Notes: generated by a model from the letters alone, not told the origin. A DNA stretch of 64,000 nt from Phoronis australis (GCA_002633005.1 NMRA01000160.1:524065-588064), one strand, 5' to 3'; positions 1 to 12,001 are shown, numbered from the stretch's first letter. Translations and numbers: made by a program.

Positions 1-2160
1 TTTGGGGTTAATTACCCCAAAGGTCACCACATTACATGAGGGTATTAACCGCATGGTTTGGTGTTATAGGGCTCTGAGGTCAATTGAAGGGGCCCCAAGG
101 ACACCACCTCGGCGTTAGATGTTCTTTCGAGATTCACCGTGGTGTTACCCCCAACGTCGGAAAATAGGACAAGTCAAGGGAAGTGCGAGGAAAACACTAT
201 AGGGGTTATGTAGTTCATCACAGCTGAAGCGTGAAGTACTGAAAGAACATCCAAGATAATTTAAGATGCGGATCCAATCTAAAATTGACCCGATCTCCAC
301 GTAATGAAGACGCTGTCGACAAAAAGTCGTCCCGTGATCAAGTATGTCGTGAAGCCTGATTGACGTGTTGGTTGCAACGTATTTTCCATCTCGGTTGTAT
401 TATTAACGAAGTTAAGGCAATGCAGGGCCTTAGCAACGAGTCGCTGTATTTAGCCAAATATTTATAAAACTGTAGATGTTAACTCAGTTAAAGTTTGTAT
501 TTCCTGAAAGTGGAAAGCCTCAGTGTAGGATTTTATTTTTGACTTGTAAATTTTCAAGATGGCATCTCAAAAACGTTGTTACACTTCTCTAAAATATCAT
601 TTTCGTTTAATGCAACTTTCGATTTTTTTCACGAAAATCATATTAAGAATAGGCCTACTAATGTACTTGTATACTGTATTGTTTATTGTGTCGTGTGAAT
701 TGTAAATACCCATGCTAGAGAAAATAAAAATACTTAGCCGAAAAAAAACAAAAAAAAGAATAGGCCTACTATTTTTATAACCCCTCGTGTAAAATAAAAA
801 CAAGACGTTTTAAAAACAATTCCTGATACTGTATTTTAGTGCAGTTCGTAAAGCATATAGTATATGACAGTTTCACATGCTTCTGGTTTTCAATTTCTGA
901 TATTTGACGTTCCGAAGTTAGCTAAATTTCCAGTGCATTTTCTAGGGTCCTACGTAGCGATAAGTGTCCAGCTGTTACAGCAACTGGACAATATCACGGA
1001 ACTTCGGTTTCGTTTTCTCTAAAGATGCTTTCTCGATACCTTAATATGAAAATTATCTCTTGTTTCCCAACTACGGGCGCGTTTCGGTATCCTGGGCCTA
1101 CCGCGATCATGGGTAAATCTCACGAGAGTATTGTGTGCCGTTATTTATGCAAGTTTAATATGGGTGAACGAAGGACCCAATGTCAGCCGAGAGATTGAAA
1201 ACGACTAAAAGTTAATTTAAGGGAGTGTCAGCCCAATTTCCCAAGAAGCCACAAAGAAGTGGTTGTATTATGACATTAATTTCTAAAAAATGATTATTTT
1301 TTATTTCAAATTACAGATTACTGAATTTAGTTTGATTTTTTAGATTAGTTTTTATTTTTGGTGGTGCACCACCGCTTTAAAAGGATACTAAACACTTTTG
1401 ATGATTTAAGCCAATCCTCGTTCTGTCACCTGTTAATGCATCATTGGCGTCAGTCTTAAAGGATAAAAGCAGGAATCAGCTAAAAACTCACACTCCAAAT
1501 GTCAGAGATTGGATATTATGATTCTTGGTGGGTGGTCTTTCCCCACATTTGCCATGTCGCTAATAGCGTAGGTCACGCTTACTCTTTTGGCAGACTTTGA
1601 AAAGAGTTTTCAAAATGTCCTCCAAACTTTTGAGGGTTGTATGGGGTTATAGAAAATTATTTTGTTTCAGAGAATTGGATATATGAGTCGTTTTTAATAT
1701 CTGTTAATAGGCCAAAACAGGAAATGGTATCCTTTTAAATGGCTGTCGTAGGTCAGTGAATAACAACTGACTCCTGCATTATGGGTAATCTGTACCGTCG
1801 TTCTTATTCTATTGATCAAAAAGTTTGAGAACAAAAACTATGGTTGCTTGCGTTTTTATCCCAGATTTCTTAGAATGAAACAGCAATGCCCGGAAAAATT
1901 ACGCGGCGAATGCATTCTTGCGCCGATTGTCTAACGGAACCCAGGTTCTTTGTTTTTCGAGTGGCCATCTTAGTTTACGAAATCTTTGATATCTATTTCC
2001 ATTATGCAGGCGTGAACTCATTCCCCACCGGCAGTTGAGATCCACTCCAGGAACTGCCCTTTGGCAGTTCACGTCCGCCTTAGACGGATTCGGAACAATT
2101 CCGTTTCCAAACTACTCAACAAAGTAAGCATACCATCTGTTTTGGTCCTATTTGAAAAAA
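1..2160. other. intergenic or intronic, no gene seen
   Basis: AT-rich sequence with no open frame that reads like a protein and no recognised repeat. A perfect 8-bp hairpin with a 4-base loop (arms gaactgcc and ggcagttc) lies at about 2,050-2,069, too short to interpret. A-rich runs near 740-760 look like simple low-complexity sequence. Confidence 0.5.
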
Positions 2161-2272
2161 ATGCACAATTCATACAGTAATACAAGTGCGCTTCCTCTGC
2201 GGAATCTCGAATGGGCAAAAGACAGTGCTGTATTCAACTGCACATGGCCACAGCTTATTGCCAACAGTTGTG
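2161..2272 (+). CDS. possible first coding exon, unknown protein
   Basis: An ATG opens 37 codons plus one base and stops exactly at a strong splice donor (TGTG|GTAAGT). The peptide starts MHNSYSNTSALPLR and carries two N-glycosylation sequons (NTS and NCT), as an extracellular N-terminus might, but there is no signal peptide. I found no phase-compatible downstream exon before the forkhead gene, which is on the other strand. It may be a chance ORF ending at a chance donor. I do not recognise the protein. Confidence 0.2.
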
Positions 2273-5078
2273 GTAAGTGTAAAATTCTTGGAAATTTGAT
2301 TTTACTGTAATCTTAGTTAGTTTCGTCCTAGTATGAAAGAATGTGTCTTTAAGAACGAGAAAACGCAAGTAAAATATAAAAGTTAAACATTACTGATAAA
2401 TTAGTGACGGTTCACGATTTCAAGGAGTATCATAAGATGAGATTGAAATTTTAAGAGGAATGTTTCTGGCACCTTTCATTTGATCGAGTTTCCTATTATT
2501 ATGCTGGCAGTAGGTTACAAGTGTAAAAACACAAAAAATGAAGCATCACCTGTCATTAACTTGAAGCGACCCTATTTTGGACGAAATAGCTAACTCTGTC
2601 AAAAGGTATCATAATGCCGCTTTTTCGTCCATTTTATTTGTTGACGCCACGAATGTGTTCGGGCAGGGAGTCCTGTTTTAAAGGTTGAAATGTTTTGGAC
2701 ATATTTTTGCATGTTTGGCAATTTTCCGTTTAGGGAGTGATAAATTCTACTTTAAGATGAGTATCACTGGATAACAGAGGTATAAAATTTACTACACACA
2801 TGTAGTTCAGACTGGTAGGAGAATTAATTTCGTGACTGCAATTGTTTTGTCGTAAGGAGGAATGGAATCCACCTTTCTCAAACTATTCATTTTGTGACTC
2901 TCGTATGTAGCTGAACTTTTTCTTAAAATCGGGTTCTTTCTAGGTATAAAAATTCCTTAATACGATCTGCATCAGACCCTGTCAAGAATAAACACGAGCA
3001 TGAATGAAGAAATGTGTGCGCTTGTTGAATTTCTTCTAAATTAAGGGTTGAAGCGGAAGCTGAGTTTACTTTTTTGAGTGATTTGTTTGATTCTGAAGTT
3101 TCTGTGACTAACATGAACGGCTTGACTACCCAGGTTTTGGAACAATTGGTAATCACCGTGTAGGGGGGAGACCCAAGCTGAAGGGCACTAATCACAAGTA
3201 TATATCTCACCGTTGCAATATCGGACTACTGACATCACATATATATCACGTTACTACTATTTCCAGTCGTAATTTTGCAGTTTTCATGTCAAACACGGTT
3301 TACGTGTGAAATGTTTCTTTTCCGGACTATCTTAATACACAAATCTCCAGAAATGTTCACTTGGTTTCTCTTATCAAGGTTTACATGTACATATTCCAGG
3401 CTTTAAAGAGTAAGCGTCTTTACCTTATTCGGATACTTGTATTTGTTTAACATTATGACAATGTGTTATCCAGCACGATTTTTTGTACACATTAGTTATG
3501 ACATTGTTATGGTTCAAAAGATTTTCCACAGATACTTTCATTGTATTTAATTCATGATTTTTTTAAATAAAGTCGAATCATTCGTGTACGACTGTCTATT
3601 ATAGCGTTTGTGAAATACCGAAATGGCTCCTTTCAACTGCAGGGCGCATGCGCCATTATTCCTGCCCTGTGCCGAGTCGTGTAATTAATGGATGCACGTT
3701 TCAAACATTAAATATATTTTAAGTATATTCACAACGAAACTGACAACTAGTAAAATCAAATATTCAACAACAATCACAATGTGAAAGTGGATAATCAAAC
3801 CAAATAAGCCCTACTCAGTGCTATCTGGCGAGCATTCTTTAACTTAAAGAACAATATCAGAGTGTTTAGGTCCCGGGTATGTCTTCCCATAATCGGTATT
3901 GGGGTGCTGCCGCACATTCAAAATTCCTGAACAATAAAATACCTCGGCGCGGACCGAGAAAATGGGCAACCGCGACAAAACCAAATAATGAAATCCGCCG
4001 TGGTCGCCACTTTTTTCATTTACGCATCCGCAAGGATACCGGGCAGCCGAATTACCCACCCGAGAGACGATACCTGATACCTGAGAGGGGAACATACGCA
4101 CCGTAGTTGAGTCCCCAACCTATAGGAGAGCCCCTGGTTTCCGTGTACATCCTGACCTGCAAGATTTCACTTTTTGATCTATTGCACATATCTCCCTATT
4201 AAACTATTGTCGAATGTACTGGGGAACACTCCTAGTGTAGGAAACTGATTATTTGGTGTTGTCTTACAATATTCCAACACTGATTTCCCAAGGACATAGC
4301 AAGTACTTGTGCAGTTATGAAACTGCGTCGCGTCCAAAATTCACAGGTTCAATAAAAAATGGGTAAACGTTGTTCAAAAGGCACTTGATTCTCATAACAA
4401 AGAAATAATCACATAAATGCTAATTGCAAAAATAAAAACTTCATAACTCGTAGGCCAAAACTGGATGGATTTGTGAATCGTGAACAAAATGTCTGGCTAT
4501 GTCCAAAAGTCCCTAGTTAACTACGGCTTGACCGCCATTTTGCAATGCGCTTCTTTCGTAGTTGACGGCAAAAAGTTTTGGTGACTCCTTGTTTTCCAGA
4601 GCAGTTTCAAGCTGTCCCAGCCAAAACGCGCGTCGTGGTCACTCAATTGGCGTTTTTCTCAATTGTCTCGTATCTGTAATTAATATGTCAGCGCGTCAAG
4701 TCCATCATTGCGTCATTAACTCACTCAGTGGTCGTAGGCTGGTTATTCCCTAATTGGTAGACTCGAATTACATTTACTCCGTCTCTTGATGCTGATGACA
4801 GATATTAATTACTCAGTGTTGCACAGTTTGCGGTTAGACAAAATTACTGGAAATTTCTTTTAACCGAATGAGACTGATATTGTTATGAGCATTTTTTTTT
4901 TCTTGAACGCTGTGCTGTGACCGTTTTCTCCTTAATCTGAATTCAAGGTTTTGATGAAGTTGCCGGTGAGTGCTCCTTTCGAATTTTGGCGCCATTACAC
5001 GTGAATTGTAAGTTCATTTCGCCGTAATTCAATGTCGAGTCATCACCATTGTATGAAATCGTCTGAGACCCATGTTAC
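2273..5078. other. intergenic, nothing recognisable
   Basis: No supported gene. A canonical AATAAA on the plus strand near 3,568 has no clear transcript leading to it. Overlapping open frames on both strands at 3,844-4,106 have no motif and coexist in opposite directions, which suggests chance. The piece next to 5,078 would hold the 3' UTR of the forkhead gene, but no AATAAA on the minus strand is obvious there. Confidence 0.4.
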
Positions 5079-5903
5079 TTACCAAGAAGTCATATCGTAT
5101 GCTTGATGGTTCAGTCTAGTCTCGTATATTGGCGCGTTTTTGCTAATGTTGTACATGTGTTGCGCCGTCTGTTCTTGTGCGCTGTGCGTGGGCCCAAGAC
5201 CACCTGCTGCAGAATTAAAGTACGCCGAGTATGGATAGCCAAGACTAGTGGTTGGAGTCATTGGCACGTATCCTATGTTATATCGGTAACTTATGGGCAT
5301 CTGACTGACGTTCACCTCGGAACGCTGACTGTTGCGCTTGGCACGTCTTCTGGCGTGCCTCCGACGAAAGTCCCCTTTTATGAAGTCCTCGATACAAGCA
5401 GGGTGAATGGACCAGTAGTGACCTTTGCCGTTGTCGGCACGACCGCATTTAATGAAGCACTCGTTCAGAGACAGGTTATGACGGATACTGTTTCTCCAGG
5501 CTTTTTCGTTGTTGTTATAGTACGGGAAATTGTCCATTATGTACTGGTATATGTCATTTAGAAGCATCTTTCTTTCTTTTGAATTGAGGATTGCCATGGA
5601 TATCAAAGCAATGTATGAATGAAACGGTTTCTCTACCCCATGTTTGCCGTCACCGGTGCCATCTAACGTCTCTGGAGGCGCAACTAGACTCTTCTCCAAA
5701 CCCAGTAAAAGGCTGTTCACATCGCGATGGCCGCTCCTGTCTTCCCTTGTACATTGGTCCGACATTCCTCTTGGAGACACTGGTTGCGGTTTTGGTAAGT
5801 GTTGAAACTTGAGGCCACCGAAAGAGGGTGGTAGACACACCTGTCTGTGGTAGTTGGACGACATGTCATCCTGTCCACGTCCCATGCTATGTTGCGCTGT
5901 CAT
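5079..5903 (-). CDS. FoxQ2: forkhead transcription factor, FoxQ2-type
   Basis: A 274-residue open frame from an ATG encodes a winged-helix DNA-binding domain at about residues 92-190. It opens with KPFHSYIALISMAIL and continues through helix 3 (WRNSIRHNLSLNECF, residues 136-150), the DNA recognition helix. The wing segment (GKGHYWSIHPACIEDF, about 160-174), followed by KGDFRRRHARRR, is the pattern of the FoxQ2 family, nuclear regulators best known from anterior/aboral patterning in invertebrate embryos. The flanks are short and rich in Ser, Tyr and Pro, with no other domain. The basic run at 180-190 probably serves nuclear import. The gene is intronless across the domain, as is common in this family. 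Oddly, the stop codon sits inside a consensus splice donor (TTG|GTAAGT), so a spliced form with a different C-terminus is possible. Another Fox subclass is the main alternative; membership of the superfamily is certain. Confidence 0.88.
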   Translation of the reverse strand: MTAQHSMGRGQDDMSSNYHRQVCLPPSFGGLKFQHLPKPQPVSPRGMSDQCTREDRSGHRDVNSLLLGLEKSLVAPPETLDGTGDGKHGVEKPFHSYIALISMAILNSKERKMLLNDIYQYIMDNFPYYNNNEKAWRNSIRHNLSLNECFIKCGRADNGKGHYWSIHPACIEDFIKGDFRRRHARRRAKRNSQRSEVNVSQMPISYRYNIGYVPMTPTTSLGYPYSAYFNSAAGGLGPTHSAQEQTAQHMYNISKNAPIYETRLNHQAYDMTSW

Positions 5904-6042
5904 TGCTTCGAAACAAAGCGGATCAATCTTTAGCCAACTGGTTTATTTCTACGTCCACTGTTTATGATTCGTAATAATGAAGTGACGTTGATGCAGCCGC
6001 ATTTCGTTTTATCTCTGGATCTGTTACCAGTTCTCGCTTATG

Positions 6043-6047
6043 ATTGG
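6043..6047 (-). promoter_or_regulatory. CCAAT box upstream of FoxQ2
   Basis: A CCAAT motif on the minus strand (GAGCCAATCA context) lies about 140 bases upstream of the FoxQ2 ATG, a normal distance for a proximal promoter element. A TATAAAA match on the same strand at about 6,184-6,191 is upstream of it, which is the wrong order for one start site. Support is from motif and position only. Confidence 0.3.
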
Positions 6048-9000
6048 CTCATTTCACGCTACCGTGCGCATTAGCTTAGTGGGTGTCGTGAGCGAGCACG
6101 ATTAGCAATCGTGAAGTATTATACAAGACTTGGCCGTCGATTACTGAAGTTGACACCCTTTATTTTGCTGAATGAGCATACTCGTTTTATAGGGCGCCAC
6201 CACGGGTAGCTAATTGCAACTGCTCTATCTTATCGCTAGCATTACGTTGCAACAATACGAGCTTGCGTCACACTTTACTCTGTTTACATTCTATGAACAA
6301 AACTGTTCATTTGTGTATGTGTGATTTTCACTAATATTGGGTATTTAAAATATTCTAATATTATACTTCTTAAAGATGTGAATATAAAACGGGTTAAGGG
6401 TAACTTTAAACCAATTGTAAAATATATCTGAGTAACAAAATCACAACTTCCTTCACTATATGCTACTGAAATATTTCAAATGAGAAATTTTTGTTTCCAT
6501 TTTAATCTATAATTTTAAAGCATTTCTTTTCTATTTTGTTGTGGATGCGTGAGCAGGTTCTAAAGTTAGTTCTAAGGTCACGACCCGGGGTCCTTTTGAG
6601 GGTGCCAATATTCAGCTATTCTGATAAGCACTCTCTTTTGGACATGGATTCAATCTTCCTCAGAGGAGCTAAGTGAAAAATTTATCTTAAAAGAAAAAAA
6701 TCGCTTTTTTTACATGTAAGTATCAGAATATTCATCTACGTAAACCGTCTAAATATATGCTCACAAGATACATATCGGTAATATCGTAAAAAGTAGCCCT
6801 GTGCGTAGTAATTGTCGCCTGTATGTAAGTATGTTTGCTTGTTTGTATGCTTGTCTGTTTTCTTACTTGCTTGTTCTATTTGTTCGTTAGGTGGAAGACT
6901 GTAAGTGGAACTTTGTTCGCCTCAGTTTGTTGTTACGTGCGAAGACGAGGAATAACGTGAAATGCAATATTGTTTTATATATAAATTGGTCATCGACCCA
7001 CATTACAAATATATAACAAAAGGGAGAGCACAGGATACCTAAACCAATACTAATTTATATCAAGAAAATGATTTCAACTTTTCTCAGCACTAACTAAATA
7101 TTTTTAATTTTTGTTTTTCATGTTATTTATGTCTTGGGTCTGCATCCACTCTATAGCATCTAAGTAAAAACGGAATACTATTTACATTCGAGAAGACAGT
7201 GTATTTCTGATTTCACGTTTCCACTACTGCAGCAGGGTATGTTCTCTCTTCTCTAACAAGAACAATAAACCATATCTTAACTATCATTGGTATATAAACT
7301 CCGTAACGATACGTGAATCGCTATACATTGACGTAACCGGCTGTAACCGATTTATTCTTAAATGACTTGTCTCCGTTTTGATTGAGGCGGTTTGTCTTTC
7401 GCTCTTGGGTTTGAAAGATCACACTGCGTGATCACGTCAAACTTATAAATTATTCAACAGTAGATACACATAGATGTATAAATAATTATAGATGACCTCG
7501 CTGTCCAAAGTCAAATTTTTGCTTACTCCTCTTACAAAATTAGAACAAATCCTAAGTGTTTTGTAGAACAGTGCGTAAGGCAAAGCACCTGACAGTTTAA
7601 TATGAATCGGATCACCATTTCTGAGATATAATGTTCCGATGTTGGACATTTTTCTAGGGTTCTACATAACCTTACACAACCTATACATGTACATTTTTCA
7701 GTTACCCGCACTTGGTGGCATACAACGTTTTGCAAATTGATTTGACTTTCATTAAAAGTGTTTCCACGGCATAGCTTAATACTAAATGGGACGGCTCCCA
7801 CTGCCTGCCTCACGCCAAGGTCTCATTCTAAGCTTTTCGTCAATGGGGGAGCCGATGCCTCGCGCGGATTTGTGTAAATGCTCATTCATTGGAATCAATT
7901 GCTGGTGGGGTATGACACGGCTCATTACCTTGCACAGCGCATGCTCATTACCGACTGTTGTAATAGTCACCATATATTTATTGGTCGTGTGAATTCAGAA
8001 CCTGTCAATCTACAATGCCCTTCCGCTGTATTGTATTGTTACCAGCTCAATGCCCGTGATTACGACCTCTAATTATGTAATATTGACATTGTTGTCATTC
8101 GAGGTAATTTGCGCCCTATTCGTGTCGTCCAGTTGACGCGATTCAGGTATATCGTGATGTCAACAGATAGCGATCATTGGGTGAATCGACTTTTGGAATG
8201 ATTTGCTTAGCGATCTTCAAACGTTTTCCCATAATCTCAAGCAAATACTGTGTTGGGGAAGGAACGAATGTGCAAACTCAATTTAACGAGAGTTTCTTCG
8301 ACCATGGCCTCGAAGAACTCCGTGAACTACAGGAGCTGTCACGTGACGGTTTCCGCTGAAAAGCGCGAACTGTTTGTTAATAACAGGATGTGTGTCGCCA
8401 AACTCGCACGGTTTGACGCGTTAACTATGAGAACACCAAATTTTTAATTGACTTCCAACTTACGTTCCCAAGCTATGCCTGTGTACCAGGAAGTCAATGA
8501 AAGATAGGCAGCTTTTCAGCGAGGATCGTCTGGTAGCCAAGAGGGGACAATAAGTTAATGAACAAAGAACACGAAAAATATAAAATGCAAAGGATGATAC
8601 ATGAAAATAGGCAAATATGAAGTATGAAACATAATGAACCAAAAATTAAAAGAGAGTTTTATTGTTTTAAAGTCTATACGCGCCGGTTTTGGGAGTGGTC
8701 GATGTGGAAGCGATGAAAGCATCAAAACCACCTAAAATTGGGATTTTATCAACAGTGTTGCTATTTTTCTTTGATTTTGCCTGGCCGCGAATGACTGTCC
8801 GTCCGGTCTCTGCCCTCCACCTAGCTGGTCATGATTTATTTCTGTTACTGGAGAAAGGAACACGGTTAATTGGTTGAATTATTTTTTAATTTCAAGGAAA
8901 AACATTTCATTTTCGTGAAATATTTAGAATAAGTATGTAGTATGATGTATTATATTTTAAGATAATTATATTTTTAATATTTAATAATATTATTCTACCA

Positions 9001-9785
9001 TGGTATAATATTTCCTCGCATATTTTGAGAATGTTCAAAGCCATTTTTTGAGGAATAAAACCATCTTTTGGAATATCACCGTGACTTAATTCTAAAACTA
9101 GACTTTTTTGTGGTGTAGATTCAGTTTCGTTGCATTTATTCTGTCATTTTTTTCTGTTAATCTCAGTTTCTGTGAAAGGGGAAAAGCATATTAGCAGTCC
9201 TCAGATGGCCTGTAGCCACCACACAGACGCACATTTAGAGGTGATGCACATTATTTTTTTCAGTGACATCTATACACCATTGTTAAGCTTAATAAGCTTA
9301 CGCTTTGTTTAACTTCGGAGATTCTCACGCATTTTCTCCCAACCATTCATTTTGCAGGTTCTGATTCCAGTTTCCCAGATCACCCTAGACCATTGTTACT
9401 TTGCTGTACTTTGAAATACTGTACTTGACGTTTTCTTGCTCTGCAATAATGTGGAGATCCCGAGATCGATTGACCACTAGGGACGCTGACGAATTGGATT
9501 TTGAAATTTCAGAGGCAAGAGTTCATTTCTCTTAACAACAGATTTTTTCCGAAATATCCTTCGTTATGGAAACATTGAATAACGCTACTCATTCTTAGCT
9601 GTTGTAAGCCAACATAGTATTGACTAAATTTATTTTGACTCGATTTATATGGGCGGATCTCAGACTTTTTGATGGTGTCAGTAAGTGCATGCTGTTCACT
9701 TAAAAGTGTTGAACAATACCGTTCGACCTTCTGCGGTGTTTTGGGGAGATTTTTTTTTTTTTTGATAAAAATATTCCAGTGTGGT

Positions 9786-9821
9786 CTGCTCTTAGGAGGT
9801 ATGACTCCCTCCTAAGAGCAG
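9786..9821. repeat. perfect 14-bp hairpin
   Basis: Left arm ctgctcttaggagg (9,786-9,799) and right arm cctcctaagagcag (9,808-9,821) are exact reverse complements around an 8-base loop. A second perfect hairpin starts 10 bases later. Confidence 0.85.
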
Positions 9822-9831
9822 TATGGTATGA

Positions 9832-9852
9832 CTTGCAAATATTATTTGCAAG
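9832..9852. repeat. perfect 9-bp hairpin
   Basis: Arms cttgcaaat (9,832-9,840) and atttgcaag (9,844-9,852) are exact reverse complements around a 3-base loop. It follows the larger hairpin at 9,786-9,821 directly. Confidence 0.8.
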
Positions 9853-10294
9853 ATGACCTGATAAGTCTCCACTATTGGCCAGAATGAATTGTAATTGTTC
9901 ATTTCGTTTACAGCATATAGATTCATGATCAAAGTCCATATTATACACTTGTCACATTTATTGTAATCCTGACATTCACGATAATGCATGCAGAAAATAG
10001 AACATGGTAGGCTGACATGGACCCTCAACTCTGACATTCTCAATGGACGAAATTTGTGAACGAACTCACAAGGTGCAACATCCCTATTCACTAACGGCGC
10101 CTGATGTGATCTCCGGTCTTACTTCCGACGAGTATGTCGTCTGCTCACGATAGATGTTTTTGTGTGGCCAGTTATTTCATTGGGTTGCTAAGTAATGGTC
10201 ATAGAAAGAAAACACTGTTTAACGGGCGTTATCAGCATTCGCCCGGCAAGTGATTTGCGGTACGTTCCTTTCAACCACCGCTGCCGACCAAGGC

Positions 10295-10360
10295 AGAATG
10301 CACGGGACGTTTTAGCCGGAATGCACGGGACGCTTTAGGCGGAATGCACGGGACGCTTAA
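10295..10360. repeat. tandem repeat, 3 copies of about 23 bp
   Basis: The core gaatgcacgggacg recurs three times, with the internal atg at 10,298, 10,321 and 10,344, so the period is exactly 23 bp. The copies differ at one or two positions each. Confidence 0.85.
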
Positions 10361-10570
10361 CTTTCTGTATTGTGGTCTTCGACGGAATTCGCGTTACAAC
10401 AAACGGATTAGGATTCCTTTCTCGAATAACATCATTTTAATTATTGTGCAAAACGGCACGAGTTGTTGTTGTCGATTGAAAGAAAGCAAATTGGTGGCAA
10501 AGGCGTTCAGCAAATGTTTTGATTTGCAACTTACAGTTGCTGGACCACGGCCCGTATTAGGGCTAATCTC

Positions 10571-10725
10571 CAGTGGCGGATTTAGAGGGGGGCCGTGCCC
10601 CCCCCCCCCTAAAACTCTCCCAGATTCAATTTGGCAATTGGGGTGTGCGAATGTCTGACGAGCAAAATCCTGGCTAATACTCTGCCCTGCCCACCCCTTA
10701 ACTTAAAATCCTGGATCCGCCCCTG
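10571..10725. mobile_element. short inverted-repeat element (MITE-like)
   Basis: The left end cagtggcggatttagagg and the right end cctggatccgcccctg are imperfect inverted repeats, and the interior holds a long C tract. The element is about 155 bp and cannot code for a transposase. The flanks share the five bases atctc on both sides, a plausible target-site duplication. A second copy of the same ends lies at 53,016-53,060 and related ends occur at 63,206-63,447. Confidence 0.7.
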
Positions 10726-11509
10726 ATCTCTGTCCGCCAGTCATGACTGGCAGAGTATCTAACTTGGTCGCAGCGCGACCACGCGAATTAATTTCTGAAT
10801 GTACCACGCCGTGGCTCACGCAGGTGAGTTTATAGTCCAAGTTCAGTCGTACTTGATGACCCTTAGATTTGAGGTATAAACTCGAGTAATTATCCATATA
10901 AAAACTAGAGCTTTTGATTACATAGTCATTGCTTACGTACCTTTCAGTGTACAGCTTTTCAACAACAAAAAACACGAAATATTGGCTGAAAAAATGATGC
11001 GTGCGAGCGTTTAGTTGGTGAGGGCATATCTCAAAATGAGTGGTACTATAGACCAGAACGAACTTCGCGTTTTGGCTTCACAGAGCAAAACTGCGGAAGA
11101 ATGTATCTATACGCCTGTTTGCTCACAAGTTCCCTGCAATGGGTCATTTTTCGTGCTCGCTCTCTGACGTCAGGTGTCCTTTTTCTAGCTGCACATGAAA
11201 ATAACCATTTTGTTCATATTTTCCATATGTTTGTGCGACGGCTGACGTGTGAGGATCAGTCCAGATTTTCTAAGTGTCACAATTCACAGCGGACGTACAG
11301 AGCCGAACACGGGTCGGTATCCAAGTGTCAAGATTTTAAAAACTGTATCAAGTTGAATGGGATCCTGGGTGAGCACACTGAGGCACACACAGTTCCTTAG
11401 TTTTTGCATGCACGGCCGGCTTGAAATAAAATTACTTTGCAATCAAATACATACTACAAATCGCCTTCGTTTGTTATGTGAGTGCCAGTGTATAGATTGC
11501 AAGTAAGTC

Positions 11510-11515
11510 TTTATT
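11510..11515 (-). terminator. poly(A) signal AATAAA of the 11.5-kb gene
   Basis: Canonical AATAAA on the minus strand, starting seven bases past the stop codon of the neighbouring reading frame. This supports that frame as the real 3' end of a transcript with a very short 3' UTR. Confidence 0.6.
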
Positions 11516-11521
11516 GGTGGT

Positions 11522-12001
11522 TCAGAAGTCACCACAAAAGCTTTGACGCAATTTTGCTGTAATCACTGGAGGTGCGCTCTGGGGCCTTCGCGATGGTCGG
11601 TCGTGGCGGTCTGACCAGGAAGCATTGGTTTTGAAGTTACAGGTTGTTGGACGTGATGACGACTGCTTGGAAAACGTAGCCACTCCTCTTGGTCCTGTTT
11701 TTCTCGGTGGTGACTTACGTTCATAGTAAAAGGACCGCTTGGGACGGGTTTTGGCGATTTCTTTTTCGTTTTGGATCTCCTCTATTCGCCTGTGTAAACC
11801 ATGCAAAGATGTTTGATACTTCTCTTGATGCGATGACACTGACCGTATCCTTTTATCCGTTTTTCTATCCAGCAAATCCAGTTCCTTCGTGAGAGCTATT
11901 TGTTCCCGTTTGTTGGCGTATCGCTGGCCGTTGCTGAATTCACTTTTCTTGATTGGCCGGTGCATTCTCGTCGTAGCGTTATTGCTTGTATTCAGTGACA
12001 T
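11522..12001 (-). CDS. uncharacterised basic coiled-coil-like protein
   Basis: A reading frame of 159 residues from the first true ATG (MSLNTSNNATTR). The frame is open upstream to 12,064 but has only non-ATG starts there. I do not recognise the protein. The middle part, roughly residues 35-80, is rich in Lys, Glu, Arg, Gln and Leu in a coiled-coil-like pattern (KELDLLDRKTDKRIR, LHRRIEEIQNEKEIAK). The C-terminal third is basic and low-complexity with Ser, Arg and Pro, and contains RRPQSAPP, a phrase often seen in axonemal and ciliary proteins; that link is only a guess. AATAAA follows the stop by seven bases, which argues for a genuine, perhaps intronless gene, or for the last exon of a longer one. 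Codon use is not distinctive. Confidence 0.55.
   Translation of the reverse strand: MSLNTSNNATTRMHRPIKKSEFSNGQRYANKREQIALTKELDLLDRKTDKRIRSVSSHQEKYQTSLHGLHRRIEEIQNEKEIAKTRPKRSFYYERKSPPRKTGPRGVATFSKQSSSRPTTCNFKTNASWSDRHDRPSRRPQSAPPVITAKLRQSFCGDF

Larger units (their letters stand above)
5904..11508. other. intergenic between FoxQ2 and the 11.5-kb gene
   Basis: About 5.6 kb with no convincing gene. It should contain FoxQ2 regulatory sequence. Notable contents are listed separately: two perfect hairpins at 9,786-9,852, a 23-bp tandem repeat at 10,295-10,360 and an inverted-repeat element at 10,571-10,725. Short overlapping ORFs on both strands at 7,780-7,990 and 8,250-8,450 have no recognisable motif. 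Confidence 0.5.

Noticed and set aside
3844-4106. Overlapping ORFs on both strands
   Set aside because: No motif, mutual overlap, and no splice or poly(A) context.
5103-5561. 152-codon plus-strand ORF
   Set aside because: Lies fully antisense to the FoxQ2 forkhead domain and is explained by the codon pattern of that gene.
6184-6191. TATA box for FoxQ2
   Set aside because: The motif is present on the correct strand, but it lies upstream of the CCAAT box and about 280 bases from the ATG, so the arrangement does not make a standard core promoter.
10344-10658. 104-codon plus-strand ORF
   Set aside because: Starts in the 23-bp tandem repeat and runs through the C tract of an inverted-repeat element; not a plausible protein.
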